Source: JBBAEV01 sp041655735 | GTDB taxonomy: Bacteria > Bacillota_I > Bacilli_A > RF39 > UBA660 | DNA: 21,128 bases | Assembly: GCA_041655735.1 (NCBI GenBank) | Contig: JBBAEV010000015.1 | Span: 1 to 21,128, forward strand | Direction of reading: 5' to 3' | In this document: piece after piece, positions 1-6,315 of the stretch | Layout: the number at the start of each line of letters is the position of its first letter | How positions within the stretch are numbered: position 1 is the stretch's first letter | Made by a program: the position numbers and the translations under genes | The notes under the pieces: generated by a model | What the model saw: only the letters and a program-made list of their open reading frames with translations | What the model was told of the DNA's origin: nothing | Databases searched by the model: none

Positions 1-192
1 TTTAATTTAAATTTATTAAATTTGCTGTTGCTTCCCTTATATAATGAAAAGACAATTTGTTTTTTAAATATGAAATTAGATATTCATAAAGAAGATTTAT
101 TAAAGCAATGGGTAAATAAAAATGGTATTTGTTTAGAAATTATAAACAAGAAAAATAATTTGGTAGAAAAGTTGATTCTTTCAAAACAATAA
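1..192 (+). CDS. 3' end of an unidentified protein (partial)
   Basis: Frame 1 is open from the first base for 63 codons and stops at TAA (190-192). The visible peptide is Leu/Asn/Lys-rich and ends in LVEKLILSKQ. The following gene's Shine-Dalgarno begins just after the stop, so the two are probably co-transcribed. I do not recognise the family. Because only the tail is present, no function is proposed; the possibility that this is chance open frame in AT-rich DNA is lowered by the tight junction with the next gene. Confidence 0.5.
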   Translation, partial: FNLNLLNLLLLPLYNEKTICFLNMKLDIHKEDLLKQWVNKNGICLEIINKKNNLVEKLILSKQ

Positions 193-208
193 GAGGTGGA
201 TGGTAGAT

Positions 209-1111
209 ATGGGAAATTATATAGACTTACATTGTCATTCTTCTTTTAGTGATGGACATTTGACTGTTAAGGAGATAATTACTAATGCAAAAGAAAATGG
301 AGTTAAAGGCCTCAGCATCACTGATCATGATGATATTCGCTCTATAAAAGAAGTTAAAAATCTCAAAGAAAATGATATTATTATTGTAGCAGGGACAGAG
401 TTTTCAACTACTCTAAATTTTAAAGGTAAAGTTTATTATATGCACCTATTAGGATATGGATTTGATGAATCACATTCAAGAATTGTTAAAATGATTCAAC
501 ACTATCTTGATAATCGATTTATAAATAATATTACTTTTTTTGATAAAATACAAGAATTTGGAATTGAAATCCCCGAATGCTTGTTTAAAGAAGTAAAACT
601 TGAAAACTATAATTTAATCATAAAGGAAATGGTCTTAGCTTTATATAAAAACAATTATAGTGAGGAGTATATTGCTACTTTTTTAAAAAAAATAAAACCC
701 TTTACCCCCGATTATGAAGGGTATGAAGTAGATACTATAGAAGCAATAAATGCTATAAATGAGGCTGGAGGAATAGCGGTTGTTCCTCATTTACAGCAAA
801 TTGAAGCTACCGATAGTGAATTAATAGAAATAATAAATTATTTATCTAAGAATAGGGTTAGAGGCATTGAAGTATTTCATTCGGAAACGACCGGGGAGCA
901 AATGAAAAGATATCATGATCTATCAGAAGAATTTAATATTTTAGTTTCCGTTGGCTCAGACTTCCACTGCTTTGGTGAAGATAATAAAGTCATAGGACAT
1001 GGAATTGATGATAATCTTTGCATAACACAATGTAGTTTGTTTGACTATCTTATTGATCAAAACTTAATTATAAATAAAAATATAGAAAAGAGGCGTTTAA
1101 ATAGTGAATAA
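209..1111 (+). CDS. PHP-domain phosphoesterase (RNase AM / YciV-TrpH-like)
   Basis: Probable metal-dependent phosphoesterase of the PHP family. Visible metal-ligand motifs, numbered from the upstream ATG at 200: HCH (11-13), DHDD (42-45), Glu67 in AGTEFS, PH (196-197) and SDFH (253-256), in the order expected for YciV-like PHP proteins. Related enzymes remove 5' nucleotides from short RNAs or hydrolyse 3',5'-nucleoside bisphosphates; the substrate here is not determined. I prefer the ATG at 209 over the one at 200, because GAGGTGG at 193-199 is 9 bases from 209 and abuts 200. About 300 residues is the normal family length. The reading frame overlaps the start of the next gene by 8 bases, implying translational coupling. 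Its codon choice (ggc, cgc, ccc, acc) looks less AT-biased than the core genes downstream, which fits an accessory origin. Confidence 0.85.
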   Translation: MGNYIDLHCHSSFSDGHLTVKEIITNAKENGVKGLSITDHDDIRSIKEVKNLKENDIIIVAGTEFSTTLNFKGKVYYMHLLGYGFDESHSRIVKMIQHYLDNRFINNITFFDKIQEFGIEIPECLFKEVKLENYNLIIKEMVLALYKNNYSEEYIATFLKKIKPFTPDYEGYEVDTIEAINAINEAGGIAVVPHLQQIEATDSELIEIINYLSKNRVRGIEVFHSETTGEQMKRYHDLSEEFNILVSVGSDFHCFGEDNKVIGHGIDDNLCITQCSLFDYLIDQNLIINKNIEKRRLNSE

Positions 1112-1868
1112 CATTTTTGTTGAAGAATTTATTAAAGATGCTAAGCTGAATAATATTGATATTGGCTGTTCTGGTGATAGAATTGTCGAGATCATTAAAG
1201 AGAATAAAATATATTTTTTAAAGGAAACTATATCGGGAAAATTAGACAAGGAATATTTTTTGCTGAATTGGCTTAAGGATAAACTACCAGTTCCAGAAAT
1301 TGTTTATTTTTCAACAGATAAAGAAAAAAGTTACTTAATTACTAGGAAATTATCTGGTGAGATGATTTGTTGTGATGAAATTTTTGATTATCCAGAAAAG
1401 GTTATTCCTTTAGCAGCTGATTCATTAAAAATATTAGAGAGTGTAGACATTAGTGGATGCCCTATAATAAATAATATTGATATAAAATTAGCGATTGCTA
1501 AACATAATATGGAAATGAATTTAATAAAACCTGAAAATATGGAAAAGGAAACTAAAAATAAATTTAAAACAATTGAAGCAGTTTACAAATATCTTGTTGA
1601 AAACAAACCAGAGGAGCAGCTTTGTTTTTCACATGGTGATTTAAGTTTGCCTAATATATTTTATAAAGATGATGAAATTTCTGGTTTTTTAGATTTAGGT
1701 GACGCTGGTATAGCAGATTATTGGTATGATATAGCAATACTTGTTAAATCTATTAGAAGAAATTATGAAGATGTAAAGTATGAAAAAATGTTATTTGATT
1801 GTTTAAACGTGGAACCGGATTATAATAAAATTGAATATTACATTTTATTGACAGAACTATTTTTATAA
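1104..1868 (+). CDS. APH(3')-family aminoglycoside phosphotransferase-like kinase
   Basis: Protein-kinase-fold enzyme of 254 residues, collinear to its last residues with APH(3') aminoglycoside kinases such as APH(3')-IIIa (264 aa). Lys40 and Glu50 match the ATP-site Lys/Glu pair. The Brenner motif HGDLSLPN gives catalytic Asp179 and Asn184, and DLG gives Mg-binding Asp197. The spacings (5 and 13 residues) equal those recalled for D190, N195 and D208 of APH(3')-IIIa. The following GIADYWYDIA and the end EYYILLTELFL are also family-like. Overall resemblance looks moderate, so this is a divergent relative and not a known resistance allele; activity on kanamycin or neomycin is inferred from intact catalytic residues only. 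The start is GTG at 1104, overlapping the PHP gene, with AAAGAGG at 1087-1093. Transcription probably ends at the first repeat hairpin (1947-1967). Confidence 0.85.
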   Translation: MNNIFVEEFIKDAKLNNIDIGCSGDRIVEIIKENKIYFLKETISGKLDKEYFLLNWLKDKLPVPEIVYFSTDKEKSYLITRKLSGEMICCDEIFDYPEKVIPLAADSLKILESVDISGCPIINNIDIKLAIAKHNMEMNLIKPENMEKETKNKFKTIEAVYKYLVENKPEEQLCFSHGDLSLPNIFYKDDEISGFLDLGDAGIADYWYDIAILVKSIRRNYEDVKYEKMLFDCLNVEPDYNKIEYYILLTELFL

Positions 1869-1942
1869 ATTGTTTTGTAATCCCTTAACTTTAAAATGCT
1901 TAAAGAAGTATTTATTTTTCTTTTATCATTCAAACATTTGAT

Positions 1943-2029
1943 AATTAACCCTTACAATGTAAGGGTTTTATTATGCGATAAAATATGTTGACTCCCAAAT
2001 GACTCCCTATATACATAATGTGATATAAT
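1943..2029 (+). repeat. Intergenic repeat copy 1: terminator hairpin, twin TGACTCC sites, outward promoter
   Basis: First of four related intergenic elements. The hairpin AACCCTTACA/TGTAAGGGTT with one central base occupies 1947-1967 and is followed by TTATTAT, giving an intrinsic terminator for the APH gene. Two TGACTCC motifs, 11 bases apart start to start, lie at 1989-2006. An extended -10 (TGA TATAAT) sits at 2021-2029, 57 bases past the hairpin. This copy lacks the 29-nt box that precedes the hairpin in the other three. Bases 1869-1942, upstream of it, show nothing recognisable. Confidence 0.85.
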
Positions 2030-2051
2030 ACAATTAATAGGAGTGATAATA

Positions 2052-2078
2052 ATGACTGATTCAAGAAAAGTTTTTTGA
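2052..2078 (+). other. Possible 8-codon leader ORF (MTDSRKVF) overlapping a palindrome
   Basis: ATG at 2052 follows an AGGAG at 2039-2043 and an extended -10 at 2024-2029, so the signals of an expressed start are in place. The frame closes after eight codons with TGA at 2076-2078. The same bases form a palindrome (2058-2081) with arms starting GATTCAA and ending TTGAATC. It could be a leader peptide, the start of a deleted gene, or chance. No homologue is recognised. Confidence 0.3.
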
Positions 2079-2090
2079 ATCTGTTATAAT
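2058..2090 (+). promoter_or_regulatory. Palindrome next to an extended -10 promoter for the Nudix gene
   Basis: An 11-bp inverted repeat with one G-T pair spans 2058-2081 (outer arms GATTCAA and TTGAATC). It ends immediately before TGT TATAAT at 2082-2090, a textbook extended -10 that lies 45 bases upstream of the Nudix start. The palindrome fills the region between where a -35 and the -10 would be, a position typical of an operator. No run of T follows it, so a terminator is less likely. The repressor, if any, is unknown. Confidence 0.5.
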
Positions 2091-2134
2091 TAGAAAATAA
2101 ATAAAAAATATTAGAAATTATTGGAGATGAAGCT

Positions 2135-2656
2135 ATGAAAGAAATTTTATATAATTATGATTATTTAAAAAAAGAAGATATTAATAATAATATAGATAGG
2201 GTAAAAATTTTATTAGTTAATTCAAAAAATGAAATTCTTTTAGGTTTCGAACACAATACATACCAGTTTATAGGTGGACATGTTGAAGATGATGAAACTT
2301 GGAATGATTGTATAATTCGCGAAGTCAAAGAGGAAACCGGAATAGAAATAAAAGATATTGATGTTAAGCCCTTTTTTACAATTCGATATTTTTGTAAGAA
2401 CTATCCAAATAAAAATGAAAATTCAGAATTTACAATTAATTATTACGTTATAAGAACAGATAAAAAAATAAATTTAGAAAATACAGAATATACAGATCAT
2501 GAAAAAGAAGGTAATTTTGAACTTAAGTATGTATCTTTGGATAAAATAGAAAAAGTTTTAGAAGAAAGTGTTGAATTAAATAAAAAAAATAAAGTTATTG
2601 TTCCAGAAATGCTAGAGGTATTAAAAGAATATAAAAACCAATTAGAAGAAAAATAA
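2135..2656 (+). CDS. Nudix hydrolase
   Basis: A 173-residue Nudix-fold protein. The Nudix box is complete at residues 48-70: G48, five residues, E54, seven residues, then REVKEETGI (62-70), which supplies the metal-binding glutamates. Such enzymes cleave nucleoside diphosphate linked to another moiety (damaged NTPs, sugar nucleotides, dinucleoside polyphosphates, mRNA caps). The box does not identify the substrate. ATG at 2135 is preceded by GGAGATGA. The gene is a single-gene unit with its own promoter at 2082-2090, and it is closed by repeat copy 2, which begins a few bases after the stop. It shares a nucleotide-hydrolase theme with the ITPA-like gene in the same repeat-bounded block. Confidence 0.92.
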   Translation: MKEILYNYDYLKKEDINNNIDRVKILLVNSKNEILLGFEHNTYQFIGGHVEDDETWNDCIIREVKEETGIEIKDIDVKPFFTIRYFCKNYPNKNENSEFTINYYVIRTDKKINLENTEYTDHEKEGNFELKYVSLDKIEKVLEESVELNKKNKVIVPEMLEVLKEYKNQLEEK

Positions 2657-2660
2657 AAAA

Positions 2661-2781
2661 ATGGGTTTGGTTCCTATCTCCCCGACCATAAAGTAATTAA
2701 CCCTTACAATGTAAGGGTTTTATTATGGAGTGAAATATATTGACTCCCAAATGACTCCAAGTTAGATAAATATGATATAAT
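2661..2781 (+). repeat. Intergenic repeat copy 2 (most complete): 29-nt box, terminator, twin TGACTCC sites, promoter
   Basis: The most complete copy of the repeat. The 29-nt box (2661-2689, beginning ATGGGTTTGG and ending CCGACCAT) starts four bases past the Nudix stop. The hairpin AACCCTTACA/TGTAAGGGTT lies at 2699-2719 and is followed by TTATTAT. Twin TGACTCC motifs occupy 2741-2758 in 11-base phase. An extended -10 (TGA TATAAT) at 2773-2781 is again 57 bases past the hairpin. The match to copy 1 from AATTAACCC to the second TGACTCC is nearly perfect. Confidence 0.88.
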
Positions 2782-2825
2782 TTAAATATGGATAATTATA
2801 ATTTTATGATATTAAATATTTAAAT

Positions 2826-2864
2826 AAAAAAGCAAAGAAGATAAATTTCCTTGCTCACATTCTG
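2826..2864 (-). ncRNA. Putative very short minus-strand transcript ending in an intrinsic terminator
   Basis: On the minus strand the promoter at 2871-2898 leads, within about 10 bases of the predicted start, into a hairpin GCAAGGAA/TTCTTTGC (2832-2854, 7-nt loop, one G-T pair) followed by six T (2826-2831). The predicted RNA is only about 40 nt, almost all terminator. No ORF with a ribosome site fits. The remainder of the 2657-2958 spacer is explained by repeat copy 2 and the promoters. The unit could be a small regulatory RNA, a decoy or abortive unit, or the scar of a deleted gene that left its promoter and terminator behind. Confidence 0.4.
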
Positions 2865-2870
2865 TAGCTA

Positions 2871-2898
2871 ATTATACCATATTTTTTGTTTTTCTCAA
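2871..2898 (-). promoter_or_regulatory. Minus-strand promoter (TTGAGA-16-TATAAT, extended TGG)
   Basis: Read on the minus strand, TTGAGA (2898-2893), a 16-bp spacer and TATAAT (2876-2871) preceded by TGG make a near-consensus promoter. It is back to back with the plus-strand promoter at 2902-2929, with only three bases between their -35 boxes, so the two may compete for RNA polymerase. Confidence 0.6.
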
Positions 2899-2901
2899 GA
2901 C

Positions 2902-2935
2902 TTGTAATAAATTGATAAAGATATACAATATCAAT
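2902..2935 (+). promoter_or_regulatory. Promoter of the M16 peptidase pair with an inverted repeat over the -10
   Basis: TTGTAA (2902-2907), a 16-bp spacer and TACAAT (2924-2929) form a plausible promoter 30 bases before the first peptidase gene. A perfect inverted repeat ATTGATA (2911-2917) / TATCAAT (2929-2935) straddles the -10 and could be an operator; no cognate regulator is visible nearby. Confidence 0.5.
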
Positions 2936-2958
2936 AGTTTGAAGGGAGTAGATTAATA

Positions 2959-4203
2959 ATGAAAAAAGAACCAATAGTTATAAAAAATAAAAGTTTTACT
3001 AGTATTAATTTTAGAATATGTTTTCCTATTAAAGTAAATCTTGGTGATGCGGCTTTGTTTGCATTATTACCTAGTATTTTGGTTAGATTTAATGCTAATT
3101 ATCCTAGTGAAGATGAATTTCAAAAAGAAAAATTAAAAAGAAATATTTCTAATTTTGGTTATTACTATTATAATATTGGAGCTACTAATTTTATTCAATT
3201 TAATATGCAAATAGTGGATCCAAGATATATTGGTGAAGATAAAATAGAAGAGGCTTTTGAATTTTTATTGGATACTATATACAACCCTAAAGTAAATAAG
3301 AATAAGTTTGATAAAAAATTATATGAAAAGGAATATGGAAAATTAGAACAAAACATTAAAATTAGAAATAAGGATATTAGATTCCGTGCTTATAGTATGG
3401 CTTTAAAAGAAGTAGATGATTTAGGGTATTTAAAAAATGATGTGTTTATAGATAGTACACTATTAGAAAATATTTCTAATGGAAAATTATATTCATATTA
3501 CAAAGAACAAATATATACTAATGATCCTTTAATATTTGTATTAGGAGATGTAACAAAAGAAAGAATCAAAAAAATATATGATAAATATGTGAAAAAAAAT
3601 AGAAAAGAATTAGATTTTACATTTGATTATAATAAATTTTTATTAAAAAAAGATGATAAAGTAAAAAAAGTAGAAGAAAAAGATTATTTTCATCAATCTG
3701 CTCTAGTAACAGTTTATAAAATAGATAATATGACTGAGGAAGATAAAATAATGATGTATACTGTGGTAAATTTATTTTCATCACAATCAGCAGGTCTTAT
3801 AAGAAAGAATTTAAGGGATGAAGCAGGCCTTGTTTATGGGGCATGGTCTCAAGCCGAATATTCTTTTGGCTTAATTACAATAACAGCATTAATAAATAGT
3901 AAAACTAAAAAACAAGCATTAAAACAAATAGATGCAGCTTTTAATGATATTCAAAATGAAAAAATTATTACGCCATTATTAAAAAATATTGTAGATAGGT
4001 GTAGGTTAAATTTGTTATGGGGGCTTGATGATAAGAAACAAATAATGAGTAATAATATAAAAAATATATTAGGTTATGATTATACTGATCAAAAAAAATA
4101 CGATAAATTAAAGAAGATAAAACCAATTGATGTTATTGAATTTGTGAAGAGAATGAAATTAGATTTGATATATTTTTTAAAGGGGGAAGAAAATGGAAAG
4201 TAA
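2959..4203 (+). CDS. M16-family peptidase-like subunit lacking the zinc site (YmfF-like)
   Basis: A 414-residue protein with the overall layout of an M16 (pitrilysin) half-barrel. The N-terminal half lacks the inverted zinc motif HxxEH: the equivalent stretch reads ALLPSILVRFNANYPSED. The C-terminal half keeps the RKNLRDEAGLVYGAWS stretch, which resembles the R/Y substrate-binding region of M16 partner subunits. It is therefore read as the non-catalytic half of a heterodimer with the next gene, like YmfF beside YmfH in Bacillus. Its stop overlaps the next start by 11 bases, supporting 1:1 co-translation. ATG at 2959 has GAAGGGAG 10-17 bases upstream. No signal peptide is seen, so a cytoplasmic location is inferred. 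The substrate is unknown; related pairs act in peptide maturation or turnover. Confidence 0.8.
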   Translation: MKKEPIVIKNKSFTSINFRICFPIKVNLGDAALFALLPSILVRFNANYPSEDEFQKEKLKRNISNFGYYYYNIGATNFIQFNMQIVDPRYIGEDKIEEAFEFLLDTIYNPKVNKNKFDKKLYEKEYGKLEQNIKIRNKDIRFRAYSMALKEVDDLGYLKNDVFIDSTLLENISNGKLYSYYKEQIYTNDPLIFVLGDVTKERIKKIYDKYVKKNRKELDFTFDYNKFLLKKDDKVKKVEEKDYFHQSALVTVYKIDNMTEEDKIMMYTVVNLFSSQSAGLIRKNLRDEAGLVYGAWSQAEYSFGLITITALINSKTKKQALKQIDAAFNDIQNEKIITPLLKNIVDRCRLNLLWGLDDKKQIMSNNIKNILGYDYTDQKKYDKLKKIKPIDVIEFVKRMKLDLIYFLKGEENGK

Positions 4204-5440
4204 GTTAAAACATTATACTTTAGATAATGGTTTAAATGTATATTTTTATAAAGATGATAAAAAACACTCTACTTTTGTTAATTTGGTAGTTAAATATGGC
4301 GGACTACATAGTGACTTTAAGATAAAAGAGGATTATTATCATATAGAAGATGGCATGCAACACTTTTTGGAACATATTCTTTTAGAAAAAAGTCAATATG
4401 GTAATTTAATGACCTTATTTGGACAAAAACAAATGCGATGTAATGGAGATACAAGTACTGATAGAACAAGATACTATTTTGATACGGTTGAACATTTGGA
4501 TTTTGGAATCGAAAAACTAATTAAAGGTATAAATGAGCCAGTTTTTACTGGCAAAGATGTTGAAGAAGCCAAAGGCCCTATATATCAAGAAATTAGAATG
4601 AGCCGAGATAATAAATATCGTATGGCTAGAGAAATAACTATGAAAAATAGTTTTAATACTATTCCTTTCGCTACGGTATTAGGAAGTTTAAAAAATATTG
4701 AAGATATTACTTATGAAAAAGCAAAAATATGCTATGACAATTTTTATCAACCAAAGAATGAGTTTATTACAGTAGTAGGTAACTTTGATCAAAATCATGT
4801 TTTAGAACTTATTAAAAAATGTTTTAGTGATATAAAAAGAAAATATAATGATTTTGAATTAGTAAAATTTAACGAAAAAAATGAAGTGTTAAAAGATTTT
4901 GAGAAATATAAAATGCCGATTGGTAAAAATTTGGCATATATTACTTATAAAATTCCTATTTCTAACTTAGATGGTTATGATAGACTTCAGTTAGAAATGA
5001 TTTTAAACTATTTTTTAGTTTTGAATTTTGGTACTACATCACCATTATATAAAACTATGATAGATGAAAAAATAATATGTGATAGAATAGATTTTTATAC
5101 TAGTGTTTATCTGGATTTTGGATTTGTAACAGTACTTTCTTTAACAGACAATTTTGATTCATTTGTAAGTAAAGTAAAAGAAGTATTTAATGGGGGTTTT
5201 AACAATGATAAAGAAATGTTTAATTTGCTAAAAAGGGATAAAAAAATCCGTTTAATAGGGCGCTTTGATGATATAATTAAACTGACCAATCCTTTTATTG
5301 AAAACATAGTTACATTTAATTATGATAAATTAGATAAAATAGAAGATATAGATAATATTACGTTTAAAAAGTATTTGGATATAATAAAAAGTACTAAATT
5401 TAATAATTATACTATTGTAAAAATAGAAGATAAAAGGTGA
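4193..5440 (+). CDS. M16-family zinc metallopeptidase, catalytic subunit (YmfH-like)
   Basis: A 415-residue M16 peptidase. The inverted zinc motif HFLEH is at residues 57-61 (His57, catalytic Glu60, His61), and the third ligand is probably Glu133 in GPIYQEIRMSRD, at the usual distance. The start LKHYTLDNGLNVYFYKDD is a characteristic family opening. The ATG at 4193 lies inside the 3' end of the partner gene, with GGGGGAAG upstream. Paired with the zinc-less subunit it should form a closed chamber that cleaves peptides. In other bacteria such pairs (YmfF/YmfH; AlbE/AlbF in subtilosin production) handle small peptides, but no RiPP precursor, radical SAM enzyme or transporter gene is seen here. 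TGA is the stop. Repeat copy 3 begins about 30 bases later and would terminate transcription. Confidence 0.9.
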   Translation: MESKLKHYTLDNGLNVYFYKDDKKHSTFVNLVVKYGGLHSDFKIKEDYYHIEDGMQHFLEHILLEKSQYGNLMTLFGQKQMRCNGDTSTDRTRYYFDTVEHLDFGIEKLIKGINEPVFTGKDVEEAKGPIYQEIRMSRDNKYRMAREITMKNSFNTIPFATVLGSLKNIEDITYEKAKICYDNFYQPKNEFITVVGNFDQNHVLELIKKCFSDIKRKYNDFELVKFNEKNEVLKDFEKYKMPIGKNLAYITYKIPISNLDGYDRLQLEMILNYFLVLNFGTTSPLYKTMIDEKIICDRIDFYTSVYLDFGFVTVLSLTDNFDSFVSKVKEVFNGGFNNDKEMFNLLKRDKKIRLIGRFDDIIKLTNPFIENIVTFNYDKLDKIEDIDNITFKKYLDIIKSTKFNNYTIVKIEDKR

Positions 5441-5468
5441 TTATATTATTTATTAAATATAAATAAAA

Positions 5469-5584
5469 ATGGGTTTGGCTCTTGTCTTTCCTACTATTAG
5501 CTAATTAACCCTTACAATGTAAGGGTTTTATTGTATATAAAATATGCTATTCCTAAATGATTTTAATAAAAAATATGATATAAT
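5469..5584 (+). repeat. Intergenic repeat copy 3: 29-nt box, terminator, decayed arm sites, promoter
   Basis: The 29-nt box (5469-5497) matches copy 4 at 24 of 29 bases. The hairpin AACCCTTACA/TGTAAGGGTT (5507-5527) is identical to copies 1 and 2 and followed by TTATTG. The TGACTCC pair is degraded (around 5546-5565). The extended -10 (TGA TATAAT, 5576-5584) lies 52 bases past the hairpin and 43 bases before the ITPA-like gene, which it probably drives. Confidence 0.82.
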
Positions 5585-5626
5585 TAAACCATATTATAAT
5601 CTAGATAACAAAGAAAGGATTAAAAA

Positions 5627-6184
5627 ATGATTGAATTAACATATGTAACAGGAAATAAAGTAAAGTTGGAATTGGCTCAAAAATTATTTGGACCATATGG
5701 GATAAAAGTAATTGGAAAGAAAATAGATTGTCCGGAAATACAAGCAGATACAAATGAAGAAATCGCCAAATACTCTTCTAAATATGCTAGTAATATTTTG
5801 AAAACTGCAGTATTAAAAAATGATACTGGATTAATTATTCCAGTTTTAAACGGTTTTCCTGGACCTTATACTAGATATATAGAAGAAAAAATAACGGAAG
5901 ATGGTATTTTAAAATTAATGCAAGGAAAAGAAAATCGAGAAGCTTATTTTATAGAATGTTTAGCATATACTGAATACGGAAAAGAACCAATTGTATTTAT
6001 TTCTAAAACAAAAGGAAAGATTGCTTTGGAAAGCAGTGGAAAAAATGGCTGGGGATATGATTATATTTTCATACCAGAAGGATATAATTTACCTTTAGCT
6101 AATTTCGATGAGGAAACTCAAGATAATATGTGGAGTAGTGAAGGGTATCAACAATTAGCAGAATATCTTATAAATAAAGAATAG
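5627..6184 (+). CDS. ITPA/HAM1-like non-canonical purine NTP pyrophosphatase
   Basis: A 185-residue protein of the RdgB/HAM1/ITPA family, which converts ITP, dITP and XTP to monophosphates and keeps deaminated purines out of nucleic acids. Visible family features: the nucleotide-binding start TYVTGNKVK (residues 5-13), PEIQ (36-39), DTGL with probable catalytic Asp66, LNGFPGPYTR (74-83), and GWGYDYIFIPEGY (141-153). The DTGL and GFPGPYTR forms look closer to eukaryotic/archaeal ITPA than to bacterial RdgB (usually DSGL), and the C-terminal SHR motif is not evident (WSSEGYQQLAEY instead). A shifted substrate range is possible. ATG at 5627 follows AAAGGA. The gene is a single unit between repeat copies 3 and 4. 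Confidence 0.85.
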   Translation: MIELTYVTGNKVKLELAQKLFGPYGIKVIGKKIDCPEIQADTNEEIAKYSSKYASNILKTAVLKNDTGLIIPVLNGFPGPYTRYIEEKITEDGILKLMQGKENREAYFIECLAYTEYGKEPIVFISKTKGKIALESSGKNGWGYDYIFIPEGYNLPLANFDEETQDNMWSSEGYQQLAEYLINKE

Positions 6185-6187
6185 AAA

Positions 6188-6246
6188 ATAGGTTTGGCTC
6201 CTGTCTTCCCGACCATTAAAATATAAACCCTTATTTATAAGGGTTT
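6188..6246 (+). repeat. Intergenic repeat copy 4: 29-nt box and variant terminator
   Basis: The 29-nt box (6188-6216) begins a few bases after the ITPA-like stop and matches copy 2 at 25 of 29 bases, all differences being transitions. The hairpin has the variant stem AAACCCTTA/TAAGGGTTT (6225-6246), followed by TAGTTTT. No TGACTCC pair follows. This copy marks the right edge of the repeat-rich block. Confidence 0.8.
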
Positions 6247-6315
6247 TAGTTTTAGATAGAAAAAGCTATTTAATTAATATTTTTAATCGATAATCTTTAT
6301 ACCTAACTATATACA

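Noticed and set aside
200..208. Upstream ATG as start of the PHP gene
   Set aside because: The ribosome site GAGGTGG directly abuts this ATG, whereas it is well placed for the ATG at 209.
2661..2689. tRNA 3' end remnant (box ending CCGACCA)
   Set aside because: The T-arm stem does not pair and there is no GTTC loop consensus, so the CCA-like end is not enough.
5107..5307. Minus-strand open frames of 66-173 codons opposite M16, topA, rpsB, tsf and other genes
   Set aside because: They lie antisense inside well-supported genes, lack ribosome sites and family motifs, and have compositions expected from reverse-reading AT-rich codons.
1943..6246. CRISPR array or integron attC cassette array
   Set aside because: The repeats are kilobases apart with genes between, not regularly spaced; they lack attC core features (GTTRRRY and inverse core) and no integron integrase is present.
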